A stretch of 64,000 bases of DNA from Burkholderiales bacterium (GTDB lineage Bacteria; Pseudomonadota; Gammaproteobacteria; Burkholderiales; Burkholderiaceae_E), in NCBI GenBank assembly GCA_026399875.1, contig JAPLQF010000030.1, positions 17,858-81,857 on the forward strand, given 5' to 3'. The notes below the pieces were generated by a model. The model was not told where the DNA came from, did no database searches, and worked only from the letters and a program-made list of their open reading frames with translations. The translations under genes were made by a program, and so were the position numbers. Below, one piece after another: positions 32,060 through 43,092 of this stretch (within the stretch, counting starts at the first letter, position 1; each line of letters starts with the position of its first letter).

Positions 32060-33154
32060 TCAGAGGCCGGCCACCAGCCGGCCGGGGTTGAAGAGGCCGC
32101 GCGGGTCGAACTCCTTCTTGATGCGCCGATGCAGCTCGAGGATCGGCGCCGGCAAGGCCGGGAATACACCACTTGCGGCCTCGGCCGCACGAAAGCGGGT
32201 CGCGGTGCCACCCACGGTGGCCGCCGCCTGCCGCACGAATGCGGCATCAGCGTCCGACTTGAACCAGCGCAGCGCGCCACCCCATTCCACCAGCTGACGG
32301 CCGGGCAACTCGAAAATCGGCGCACCAGACGGCACCGACAATCGCCACAGCGGCAGCGGGTCATCGAAGAAAGCATCGGTCTGCTCGCGCAGCCCCGACC
32401 AGTGAGCCCGTGCGGCCATCGGGTCGATCAGTCGGGTGCCGTGATCGGCAGCAAGCCGCGCGACCGCGGCATCGACCGCAGCGCCGGCCCCCGACAGCCG
32501 AACCATGAGCTCGCCGCCTGCCCATGATGTGCCCGACAGGGGCAGCGGCTGGGCGCCCCATCGATTCATCTGCGACAGGGCCTCGCGAAGCCCGATGCTC
32601 AGGCAGACAGTGGCTTCGGCAGCCGGAACAGGCAGTACCTTCAGGGACACCTGCACGATCGGCCCCAGAATGCCCATCGAGCCTGCCAGCAGACGCGACA
32701 CATCGTAGCCGGCGACATTCTTCATGACCTGTCCGCCGAAATGGAGCAACTCGCCGCTGGCGTTCATCAGCACCGCGCCGAGCATGAAATCGCGCACCGC
32801 ACCGGCGGTGGCACGGCGAGGCCCCGACAGGCCGGCCGCCACCATGCCACCCACGGTGGCACCGGCGCCGAAATGCGGCGGCTCGAAGGCGAGGTATTGC
32901 TGACGGGCTGCGAGTACTTGTTCGAGCTCGGCAATCGGGGTGCCGCAGCGAACCGTCACCACAAGCTCGGTCGGCTCGTAGTCGACGATGCCGGCGAGCG
33001 GGCGCAGATCGAGCGGCTCACCAGTCGCCTGCTCGCCATAGAAGGACTTGGTATTGCCGCCATGCAAGCGCAGACGGGTGCGATCGGCCTGCGCAGCGCG
33101 CACGCAGTCGCGCAGCGCCACCAGGGCAGCATCGGCTGGCACCGAGGTCGTCAA
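32060..33154 (-). CDS. glcE: Glycolate oxidase FAD-binding subunit GlcE
   Basis: A 364-residue FAD_binding_4 protein, shorter than GlcD as usual. It shows RLRLHGGNTKSFYG, the FAD site FGAGATVGGMVAAGLSGPRRATAGAVRDFMLG, and a C-terminal ELHRRIKKEFDPRGLFNPGRL. The apparent start is TTG at 33154 with only a weak ribosome site. It lies 33 bases before glcF and 51 after glcD. Confidence 0.93.
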   Translation of the reverse strand: MTTSVPADAALVALRDCVRAAQADRTRLRLHGGNTKSFYGEQATGEPLDLRPLAGIVDYEPTELVVTVRCGTPIAELEQVLAARQQYLAFEPPHFGAGATVGGMVAAGLSGPRRATAGAVRDFMLGAVLMNASGELLHFGGQVMKNVAGYDVSRLLAGSMGILGPIVQVSLKVLPVPAAEATVCLSIGLREALSQMNRWGAQPLPLSGTSWAGGELMVRLSGAGAAVDAAVARLAADHGTRLIDPMAARAHWSGLREQTDAFFDDPLPLWRLSVPSGAPIFELPGRQLVEWGGALRWFKSDADAAFVRQAAATVGGTATRFRAAEAASGVFPALPAPILELHRRIKKEFDPRGLFNPGRLVAGL

Positions 33155-33205
33155 GGTCAGGCTCGCTCGAAAAAATCGCGTGCTTCGGTCGGCATGATTG
33201 GGCGC

Positions 33206-34780
33206 TCAGAAACGTTCGATATCGGGGAAGGCCACCCGACCGCCGTGCACATGCATCTTGCCGTACTCGGCACAGCGGGCAAGGGTCGGTATGCCCTTGC
33301 CGGGGTTGAGCAGACCGGGCGGATCGAAAGCGCGCTTGAGCGCAAAGAAAGCCTCGCGCTCGGCCGGCGAAAACTGCACGCACATCGAATTGATCTTTTC
33401 GATGCCCACGCCGTGCTCGCCGGTGACCGTGCCGCCGAGCTCGACGCACAGCTCGAGAATGTCGGCACCGAAACGATCGGCACGCTCCCATTCGCCAGGC
33501 TGGTTGGCATCGAAGAGGATCAGCGGATGCAGATTGCCGTCGCCGGCATGAAAGACATTCATGCAGCGCAGCTGATAGGTGTGTTCCATCTCGCTGATGG
33601 CCACCAGCATGCGCCCGAGGTTTTTTCGCGGAATGGTGCCGTCCATGCAGTAGTAGTCGGGCGAGATGCGACCGGCCGCCGGAAAAGCATTTTTTCTGCC
33701 CGACCAGAATCGCAGCCGCTCGGCCTCGGAGTTGGAGACCACCAGTGCGGTCGCGCCGGCGCCACGCAGCACCGCCAGCATGCGTTCGATTTCTTCTTTG
33801 ACTTCCTCGGGTGAACCGTCGGACTCGGCCAGCAGGATCGCCTCGGCCGACAGGTCGTAGCCGGCCTTCACGAAAGGCTCGACCGCGGCACTCGCCTTGC
33901 GGTCCATCATTTCGAGGCCTGCGGGAATGATGCCGGCACCGATGATCGCCGCGACCGCGTCGCCTGCCTTGGCGACATCGTCGAAGGAGGCCATCACGAC
34001 GCGCGCGAGCTGCGGCTTGGGGACCAGCTTCACCAGCGCTTCGGTGACCACCATCAGCATGCCTTCGGATCCGATGGACAGCGCCAGAAGATCGAGACCC
34101 GGGCCATCGAGGGCCGCACTGCCGAGTTCGATGATCTCGCCATCGATGGTCAGACCCCGCACCCGCAGCACGTTATGCACGGTCAGGCCGTACTTCAGGC
34201 AATGCACGCCTCCCGAGTTTTCGGCGATGTTGCCGCCGATCGAGCAGGCGATCTGGGACGAGGGATCGGGCGCGTAATACAGGCCGTGAGGCGCCGCGGC
34301 TTCCGAGATCGCCAGATTACGCACGCCGGGCTGCACGCGCGCGGTTCGCGCCAGCGGATCGACCGACAGGATGCGATTCAGACGGGCCAGCGACAGCACC
34401 ACGCCGCTGGCATGAGGCATCGCGCCGCCCGACAGGCTCGTACCCGAGCCTCGCGCCACCACCGGCACATCATGCTCGCGGCAGATCCGCAATGCCTGCT
34501 GCACCTGTTGCTCGTTTTCGGGCAGACACACCGCCACCGGCAACTGCCGAAAGGCCGACAGGCCATCGCATTCATAGGGCCGGGTCTGCTCGACGCCGGC
34601 GAGCACACAGTGCGCCGGCAAAGCCTCTCGCAGGGCAGCGATCAGCGCGGCCGACCGGTCCGGATCCGGCGTTTGGGCGACATCGGCCCAGCGCAGTTCG
34701 GGCGCAGGGGCGGGCTCGCCCCTCGCCGCAGAGGGGGCCTGACTGTCGTGCACACTGAGAGTCGACACGGGAAATCTCAT
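33206..34780 (-). CDS. glcD: Glycolate oxidase catalytic subunit GlcD
   Basis: Oxidises glycolate to glyoxylate. The protein is about 524 residues from the ATG at 34780; a GTG at 34810 would add ten. FAD-binding motifs are VARGSGTSLSGGAMPH and CSIGGNIAENSGGVHCLKYG. C-terminal VTGEHGVGIEKI and ALKRAFDPPGLLNPGKGIP are typical of GlcD. The N-terminal 40 residues are extra and variable. No GlcC regulator is encoded nearby. The divergent neighbour is an acid phosphatase, across a 93-base gap. Confidence 0.95.
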   Translation of the reverse strand: MRFPVSTLSVHDSQAPSAARGEPAPAPELRWADVAQTPDPDRSAALIAALREALPAHCVLAGVEQTRPYECDGLSAFRQLPVAVCLPENEQQVQQALRICREHDVPVVARGSGTSLSGGAMPHASGVVLSLARLNRILSVDPLARTARVQPGVRNLAISEAAAPHGLYYAPDPSSQIACSIGGNIAENSGGVHCLKYGLTVHNVLRVRGLTIDGEIIELGSAALDGPGLDLLALSIGSEGMLMVVTEALVKLVPKPQLARVVMASFDDVAKAGDAVAAIIGAGIIPAGLEMMDRKASAAVEPFVKAGYDLSAEAILLAESDGSPEEVKEEIERMLAVLRGAGATALVVSNSEAERLRFWSGRKNAFPAAGRISPDYYCMDGTIPRKNLGRMLVAISEMEHTYQLRCMNVFHAGDGNLHPLILFDANQPGEWERADRFGADILELCVELGGTVTGEHGVGIEKINSMCVQFSPAEREAFFALKRAFDPPGLLNPGKGIPTLARCAEYGKMHVHGGRVAFPDIERF

Positions 34781-34873
34781 AATTGGGAGATCGTCGATTG
34801 TACTTGCCACCCGGCAAGGCTATGGTGGCGCGCTGTCTGAAGCACCATCGCCAAATCAATCAGAGGAGCCCCG

Positions 34874-35695
34874 ATGCGAACCCACCCGATCAATGCCGCC
34901 CTGCTGGCCTGCAGTCTGCTTGGCGCAGCCTGCACCACGCCCCCCACCACGTCGCCGGAGGCCGTCGGCGAAATCCGCGCCGGCAGCGGCATTCTCAACG
35001 GCTATCTGCCGCGCACCGAGCTGCCCGACAGCCTGGCGCTGGTCGCACCGCCGCCGGCTGCCGGTACGCCGCAGGCACTGGCCGACGAGAACGCCTTCCG
35101 AAACACGGTCGCACTGCGCAACTCGCCGCGCTGGAATCTGGCCGCCCGCGACGCCGTCCTGAAATTTCCGCAGGCCGCCGACACTTTCTCGTGTGCCCTG
35201 GGCATGCCGATCTCGGCGCAGGACACGCCGCAGCTGACCATGCTGCTGCGACGCACCCTGACCGATGCCGGCCTTGCAACCTACCGCGCCAAGGACCACT
35301 ACAAACGCACCCGCCCCTTCGTCGCGTTCTCCGAACCCACCTGCACCCCAGCCGAAGAGGCCATGTTGGCCAAGGACGGCTCCTACCCCTCAGGCCACTC
35401 TGCTGTCGGCTGGGCCTTCGCGCTGGTGCTGACCGAAATCGCCCCGCAGCGCGCCAATGCCCTGCTGGGCCGGGGCTATGCCTATGGCCAGAGCCGGGTG
35501 ATCTGCGGCGTACACTGGCAAAGCGATGTCGAGGCCGGCCGCGTGGTCGCCGCTGCGACCGTTGCAAGGCTTCACGCCGACCCGGTGTTTCGCGCCCAGC
35601 TCGACGCAGCGCGCGAGGAAGTCACGCGCGGACTTTCCAGAAGTACCAGTCCGCAAGCGTCGTGCGCGGCAGAAGCCGCTGCGCTTGCCCGCTGA
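34874..35695 (+). CDS. Class A-type acid phosphatase lipoprotein (PAP2 superfamily)
   Basis: A 273-residue exported protein with a lipobox-like LLGAAC (Cys20). The three PAP2 catalytic motifs are intact: K-x6-RP (KDHYKRTRP), GSYPSGHS and SRVICGVHWQSD. The arrangement matches PhoN-type non-specific acid phosphatases. It would release phosphate from organic esters in the periplasm. No Pho box is visible upstream. The divergent gap has AGAGGAG before the ATG. Confidence 0.9.
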   Translation: MRTHPINAALLACSLLGAACTTPPTTSPEAVGEIRAGSGILNGYLPRTELPDSLALVAPPPAAGTPQALADENAFRNTVALRNSPRWNLAARDAVLKFPQAADTFSCALGMPISAQDTPQLTMLLRRTLTDAGLATYRAKDHYKRTRPFVAFSEPTCTPAEEAMLAKDGSYPSGHSAVGWAFALVLTEIAPQRANALLGRGYAYGQSRVICGVHWQSDVEAGRVVAAATVARLHADPVFRAQLDAAREEVTRGLSRSTSPQASCAAEAAALAR

Positions 35696-35824
35696 TCGCC
35701 TGGAACCAGACGGCACCGTGCGCGGCATCGATTCAGCCGCGCATCGGTCGGTGCCCTCACTGTCTCGCCGTTGCAAAGCTTGATCGCTAGAATGTTCTGA
35801 ATCAGGAAACATTTTAGAGACGTC

Positions 35825-36043
35825 ATGGACACAAAATCTGTCGTCAGCCGCCCGACTGCACCGCCCACCCTGGGCATCCATGTCACCCGGCGTCTGCTCA
35901 ACATCACCCGCCAGGACTGGTACACCCAAGGCAAGGCCCAGTGGAGCCACGCCAGCCGCGACCCGAGCGACTTGACACTGCCTGCCTCGAAGACTAAGGT
36001 CGCGGCCAGTCTCACCGCCGATGCGGGAGAGATCGGCGCCTAG
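35825..36043 (+). CDS. Small ORF upstream of the gcv riboswitch, uncertain
   Basis: A 72-codon ORF with strongly GC-rich third positions, which favours coding. It matches no family I know (MDTKSVVSRPTAPPTLG, NITRQDWYTQGKAQW). Against it, there is no clear ribosome site, a sigma-70-type promoter lies inside it at 35972-36000, and its last codons overlap the first glycine aptamer. It may be a short real protein, the remnant of a gene, or chance. Apart from it, the 577 bases between the phosphatase gene and gcvH hold only the promoter, the riboswitch and an imperfect palindrome at 35791-35813. Confidence 0.35.
   Translation: MDTKSVVSRPTAPPTLGIHVTRRLLNITRQDWYTQGKAQWSHASRDPSDLTLPASKTKVAASLTADAGEIGA
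35972..36000 (+). promoter_or_regulatory. Sigma-70-type promoter of the gcv operon
   Basis: A perfect -35 hexamer TTGACA (35972-35977), a 17-base spacer and a weaker -10 TAAGGT (35995-36000) place transcription start near 36007, about ten bases before the first aptamer helix. Confidence 0.6.
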
Positions 36044-36200
36044 AGGCTTGATCTCGACGGGGCCGACGCCGAAGGTGTATCGCCCCAGAAACTCTCAGGC
36101 AAAAGGACCGCATCGGAACAGGCTCTCTGGAGAGTAGGCACTCGCTTGTCAGCGAAGGCCTCGCCGAAGGTCAATCTCTCAGGCAAATGGACAGAGGGGG
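36018..36200 (+). ncRNA. Tandem glycine riboswitch
   Basis: Two consecutive glycine aptamers. The first is closed by a perfect 9-base P1 helix (CCGATGCGG at 36018-36026 with CCGCATCGG at 36108-36116). Both contain the core GCCGAAGG (36068-36075 and 36163-36170) and the downstream CTCTCAGGCAAA block (from 36092 and from 36176). The linker between them is only a few bases. Glycine binding is expected to switch on the glycine cleavage genes that follow. Confidence 0.95.
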
Positions 36201-36204
36201 CGCA

Positions 36205-36241
36205 GCAGACGGTTCGGGCATGACGCCCGTGGCTCGTCTGC
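36205..36241 (+). promoter_or_regulatory. Candidate riboswitch expression-platform hairpin
   Basis: GCAGACG (36205-36211) pairs with CGTCTGC (36235-36241), enclosing a smaller GGGC/GCCC stem. The hairpin follows the second aptamer directly. Downstream bases are CCCTTTAT, with only a short T tract, so it could act as a weak terminator or by hiding the gcvH ribosome site. Confidence 0.5.
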
Positions 36242-36272
36242 ACCGCCCTTTATCCACGCCTCGGAGTCCGCC

Positions 36273-36656
36273 TTGACCAGCCCCGCAGATCTGAAATTCA
36301 CCGACACCCATGAATGGGTGCGTGACAACCGTGACGGCAGCTTTACCGTCGGTATCAGCCATCACGCCCAGGAGGCCCTCGGCGAACTGGTGTATGTCGA
36401 GTTGCCCGATGTCGGCCGGCATCTGGCCGCCGGCGAAGCCTTCGCGGTGGTCGAATCCACCAAGGCGGCCTCCGATGTCTATGCCCCGCTCGAAGGCGAG
36501 GTGCTCGAGATCAACGACGCACTGACCACTGAGCCGCAATCGGTCAACAGCGCCCCCTACCAGGCGGGCTGGCTGATGCGCATCCGCCCGGCAGACCCCG
36601 CCGCCCTTGCCACGCTGATGGCGGCCGCCGACTACGACAGCGGCCCCGGCGCCTGA
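36273..36656 (+). CDS. gcvH: Glycine cleavage system H protein
   Basis: The lipoyl carrier of the glycine cleavage system. The 127-residue protein has FTDTHEWVR at the N-terminus, [14 protein letters not shown], and the lipoylation motif [14 protein letters not shown] with Lys64. Start is TTG at 36273, six bases after GGAG. The unusual start codon next to a riboswitch may keep translation modest. gcvP starts ten bases after its stop. Confidence 0.97.
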   Translation: MTSPADLKFTDTHEWVRDNRDGSFTVGISHHAQEALGELVYVELPDVGRHLAAGEAFAVVESTKAASDVYAPLEGEVLEINDALTTEPQSVNSAPYQAGWLMRIRPADPAALATLMAAADYDSGPGA

Positions 36657-36666
36657 GGAGCCCACC

Positions 36667-39581
<2,915 letters not shown>

Positions 39582-39585
<4 letters not shown>

Positions 39586-39632
39586 GCCCTGCAACCCTGC
39601 TCACCGACGCCCACGCGCACCGGAGCCACTGA
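39582..39632 (+). CDS. Possible 16-codon coupling ORF between gcvP and gcvT
   Basis: ATG at 39582 overlaps the gcvP stop (ATGA), and its TGA at 39630-39632 overlaps the gcvT ATG (TGATG). The predicted peptide is [16 protein letters not shown]. The double overlap would let ribosomes pass from gcvP to gcvT, so it may be a coupling device without a functional product. Chance is possible. Confidence 0.3.
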
Positions 39633-40741
39633 TGGACCCTGTGGTCAGACAGATCCCGCTGGCCGGGCTGCACCGCGAACTCGGCGCGAAGTTCGGGCCC
39701 TTTGCCGGCTACGACATGCCGATTCAGTATCCGGCGGGCCTGAAATCCGAGCACCTGCACACCCGTTCGCAGGCTGGCCTCTTCGATGTCTCGCACATGG
39801 GCCAATTGCACATCCGGGCGCTCGACGGCACGGCGCAGTCGCTGCAAAAGGGCCTGCAGGCCGCACTGCCGATCGACTTCACCGGCTGGCCGATCGGACT
39901 CCAGAAATATTCTTTTCTGCTCAATGACGCGGGCGGTATCGAAGACGACCTGATGCTGGTCAATCTCGGCGACACCGTGCGCATAGTGGTCAACGCCGGC
40001 AACCGCGACGCCGACCGGGCGCGGCTCATGGCGCTATGCCCTGAGCTCTCATTCGACTGGGTCGATGCCGCGCTGATTGCACTGCAGGGCCCGCAGGCCG
40101 AAGCTGTGCTGGCGCAACTCGACCCGACCGCCGCCACCATGAGCTTCATGCAGGCCCGCGACCTGACGCTCGAAGGCGCGAGCTGCTTTACCACCCGCTC
40201 CGGCTACACCGGCGAAGACGGCTACGAAATCTCCCTGCCCTCGCAGGCCGCCGAAAGAATCGTGCGCCGGCTGCTCGCCGATTCGCGGGTCGCGCCGGCT
40301 GGCCTTGGTGCGCGCGACACTCTGCGCCTCGAAGCCGGTCTGCCGCTGCATGGCAACGACATCACCCCCACCACATCGCCTGTCGAAGCCGGGCTGAGCT
40401 TTGCGATCCCGAAGTCACGACGCGCAGACGGCGCACTGGCAGGCGGCTTTCCGGGCGCGGGCACCGTGCTGGCGCAGCTCGCCCAAGGCCCGTCGCGCAA
40501 GCTGGTCGGGCTGATCTCACCCGACTCGATTCCGATCCGCTCGCATGCATCGCTGCTCGATGCGAATGGCATCAGTGTGGGCGAGGTCACCAGCGGTACG
40601 GTCTCGCCCTCGCTCGGCAAGCCGATCATGCTGGCTTATGTCAGCACAGGCGCGCAGCCGGTGCAGGCGGCGGTGCGCGATCGGCGGCCGGCGGTCCAGA
40701 CCGTGCCGCTGCCTTTCGTGCCGAAGCGATACAAGCGCTGA
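39632..40741 (+). CDS. gcvT: Glycine cleavage system T protein (aminomethyltransferase)
   Basis: Transfers the methylene group to tetrahydrofolate and releases ammonia. The 369-residue protein has GAKFGPFAGYDMPIQY, SQAGLFDVSHMGQL, SGYTGEDGYEISLP, and RDTLRLEAGLPLHGNDI, all typical of GcvT, plus a C-terminal EVTSGTVSPSLGKPIMLAYV. It is the last gene of the operon, convergent with the hybrid kinases; the 28-base gap shows no strong terminator. Confidence 0.97.
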   Translation: MDPVVRQIPLAGLHRELGAKFGPFAGYDMPIQYPAGLKSEHLHTRSQAGLFDVSHMGQLHIRALDGTAQSLQKGLQAALPIDFTGWPIGLQKYSFLLNDAGGIEDDLMLVNLGDTVRIVVNAGNRDADRARLMALCPELSFDWVDAALIALQGPQAEAVLAQLDPTAATMSFMQARDLTLEGASCFTTRSGYTGEDGYEISLPSQAAERIVRRLLADSRVAPAGLGARDTLRLEAGLPLHGNDITPTTSPVEAGLSFAIPKSRRADGALAGGFPGAGTVLAQLAQGPSRKLVGLISPDSIPIRSHASLLDANGISVGEVTSGTVSPSLGKPIMLAYVSTGAQPVQAAVRDRRPAVQTVPLPFVPKRYKR

Positions 40742-40769
40742 ACGAGGCCGATCAAAGGCGCCGGATTGT

Positions 40770-43079
40770 TCAGGTCTTCGCGATCCGATCGAGCAGCTCA
40801 CGCAGGCGGGCCGGATCGACCGGCTTGACCAGATGCTCATCAATGCCGGCCGCCAGGGCGCGCTCGCGGTCTGCCGGCTGCCCCCATCCCGACATCGCAA
40901 TCAGCTTCACCGCCTTGCCGCCCGGCAGTTGGCGAATCCGACGCGCCATCTCGAAGCCATCGATCCTGGGCATGCCAAGGTCCATCAGGACCGCATCAGG
41001 GGTTTCGGACGCGAGAAGCGCGAGCCCGGACGCACCGTCATGGGCGCTGAACGTGCGATGCCCCCAGGCCTGCAGCAGCATCAAGGTGGTTTCAACCACA
41101 TCCGGGTTGTCGTCGACCACCAGAATCTCCAGACGAGAAGTGCCGGCCTGCTTGTTTGCCTGATTATTGGCCTGCTTGTTTGCCTGCTCACCAGGTGTAT
41201 CTGAGCGCGTACTGCCCCCCGCGCCCCGATGGTGCAACGGCAGCCTGACGGTAAATTCGCTGCCCTCGCCTTTACCGGGACTGCTTGCACTGATCGAGCC
41301 GCCTTGCAGCGCGAGCAACTCCTGGGACAGGTGCAGGCCAACGCCAAGCCCGTCTTTGGCCGCAGCCGAGCCACCCGGCAGTTGCGCGAATCTCTCGAAC
41401 ATTCGGGGAATCTGCTCGTCGAGAAAGCCGATGCCGTCATCAATGACCCGAAGCAAAGCCTCATCGCCCTCAGCGCAAACCTCGATCCGCACCCAGCCAT
41501 CGACAGTCGTGAACTTCAAGGCGTTGTTGAGCAGGTTTTCGATGACCTGCGCGATCCGGACCGGGTCGACATCGACCATCAGCTCGCCATCGGGCAGAGA
41601 AACCTCCAGGCGCCTCCCCGCTGCCTGCGCGAACAGCCGATACGAATCGGCGGATCGGCGTGCGACCTCAACCAGGTCGGTCCGCTCGAGCTTCACCTGC
41701 AGGCGTCCGGTCGTGATTCGCGAGACATCAAGCAGGTCATCGATCAGTCGGGCCATATGCGTCACCTGTCGCTCGAAGACCGGCATGACCGCACTTGCCA
41801 CAGCGGGCATGTCGACCGTTCGCAAAAGCTCGAGCGCATTGCGGATCGGTGCCAGCGGGTTGCGCAATTCGTGGGCCAGCACCGACAGGAAATCCTCCTT
41901 GCGACGATCGGACTCATCAACCGCGATTTCGGCCAGGCGCTGCCGGGTGACATCAAACGTCGCGCCAACCAGGCCCTCTATCCGCCCCTGATCGTCACGC
42001 TGAGGCGCCATCGTGGTCTCGACAAATCTCGTGCGCCCAGCCTCGGTCACCTCGTAGAGCCGCCGCCCGCCGATACCACTGTCGAGCACCGACTGCTTGA
42101 ACGCCATCAGCGACTGCGCAATCTCGGGGCGAAGCGAACGCTCGTCGTCACGCTTGCCGACCAGCGCCTGGGACAAGAGATCGGCGGAATGAACCCAGGT
42201 GAAACGCAGCGTCCGGTCCATGGTGAAGAGCGTCATCCCGCTTGCGGCAAGGGCCATCTGCAGGCGTTGCGCCGAGACGCGCAGGTCGTCTCGCGCCTGC
42301 TCTCTCGGGCTGATATCGGAGCTCACACCAATGACCTGCTGATTCCCGGTCGACGGATCGACGGTACGCAGGAACAGTGACCGATGCGAACGGATGCTGC
42401 CGTCGGGCAGCCTCAGTCGATAAACACCATCGGCCGAGCCCGACTGAAACGCCATCCTTATGAGCTGCACCGCGTGATCACGATCCTCGGGATGAATCCG
42501 CGAATGGAGGTCTGCCATCCGCAGTCCGGCCGGTGCACCAGGAAAGGCCCACATTGCACGCACCTGGTCATCGAAATCAATCTGATAGGGCTGCGCCTGC
42601 GTGATCCGCCAGAAGCCGATTTCGCCAGTGCCCAGCGCCAACCTCAGTTGCTGGTCACGCTGCTCGAACAAATCGAATCGGCGAACCAGCTCGTGATTTT
42701 CCCTCGCGAAGCAGGACCAGCCGATGTGCCCTGCGCCCTTTGCGCGCAGCGCACGGAATCCGCCGCGAAACCACTTCTGCTGATAGCGGCCCGGAATATC
42801 GAACCTCAGCCGGCAGGCCACTTCATCGGGTGACGAGCATGCCGCCTCGAGTGCTTCCTGCGCACCGGCCCGCTGGGCAGAATGAATGATCGCCCGCCAG
42901 TCGAAATCGGTCGCAGGCTGGTCAGCCGACAACTGGAAAAGCTGTCTCGCCGCCCGGTTCAACTCGACGATGCGACAGCTCACATCGATTCGCCAGACCG
43001 GCAGTTCGATCGCATCGATCAGCGCCCCGCTCCAGAGCAGGCCTGACGGGTTCGACGCGTCGGAAAGAGATTTGGGCAT
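40770..43079 (-). CDS. Soluble PAS-containing hybrid histidine kinase (second of a pair)
   Basis: A 769-residue protein without membrane segments. PAS-like regions occupy about residues 20-400. They are followed by HisKA (FLSVLAHELRNPLAPIRNALELL), HATPase_c (VIENLLNNALKFT, VIDDGIGFLDEQIPRMFERF, GLGVGLHLSQELL) and a C-terminal receiver with VVDDNPDVVETTLML and the phospho-acceptor in DAVLMDLGMPRIDG. The linker before the receiver is made of QAN/K repeats. It is a paralogue of the gene just upstream, from which it is 13 bases apart. No output regulator is adjacent. The ATG at 43079 is chosen; upstream frame lies inside the neighbouring kinase. Confidence 0.88.
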   Translation of the reverse strand: MPKSLSDASNPSGLLWSGALIDAIELPVWRIDVSCRIVELNRAARQLFQLSADQPATDFDWRAIIHSAQRAGAQEALEAACSSPDEVACRLRFDIPGRYQQKWFRGGFRALRAKGAGHIGWSCFARENHELVRRFDLFEQRDQQLRLALGTGEIGFWRITQAQPYQIDFDDQVRAMWAFPGAPAGLRMADLHSRIHPEDRDHAVQLIRMAFQSGSADGVYRLRLPDGSIRSHRSLFLRTVDPSTGNQQVIGVSSDISPREQARDDLRVSAQRLQMALAASGMTLFTMDRTLRFTWVHSADLLSQALVGKRDDERSLRPEIAQSLMAFKQSVLDSGIGGRRLYEVTEAGRTRFVETTMAPQRDDQGRIEGLVGATFDVTRQRLAEIAVDESDRRKEDFLSVLAHELRNPLAPIRNALELLRTVDMPAVASAVMPVFERQVTHMARLIDDLLDVSRITTGRLQVKLERTDLVEVARRSADSYRLFAQAAGRRLEVSLPDGELMVDVDPVRIAQVIENLLNNALKFTTVDGWVRIEVCAEGDEALLRVIDDGIGFLDEQIPRMFERFAQLPGGSAAAKDGLGVGLHLSQELLALQGGSISASSPGKGEGSEFTVRLPLHHRGAGGSTRSDTPGEQANKQANNQANKQAGTSRLEILVVDDNPDVVETTLMLLQAWGHRTFSAHDGASGLALLASETPDAVLMDLGMPRIDGFEMARRIRQLPGGKAVKLIAMSGWGQPADRERALAAGIDEHLVKPVDPARLRELLDRIAKT
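41145..41186. repeat. 18-base direct repeat encoding a QANK-type linker
   Basis: GGCCTGCTTGTTTGCCTG occurs at 41145-41162 and 41169-41186, a 24-base period. On the coding (-) strand it encodes the QANKQANNQANKQAG linker between the kinase core and the receiver of the second hybrid kinase. The 24-base period keeps frame if copy number changes. Confidence 0.8.
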
Positions 43080-43092
43080 CGACGCCTGTGAT

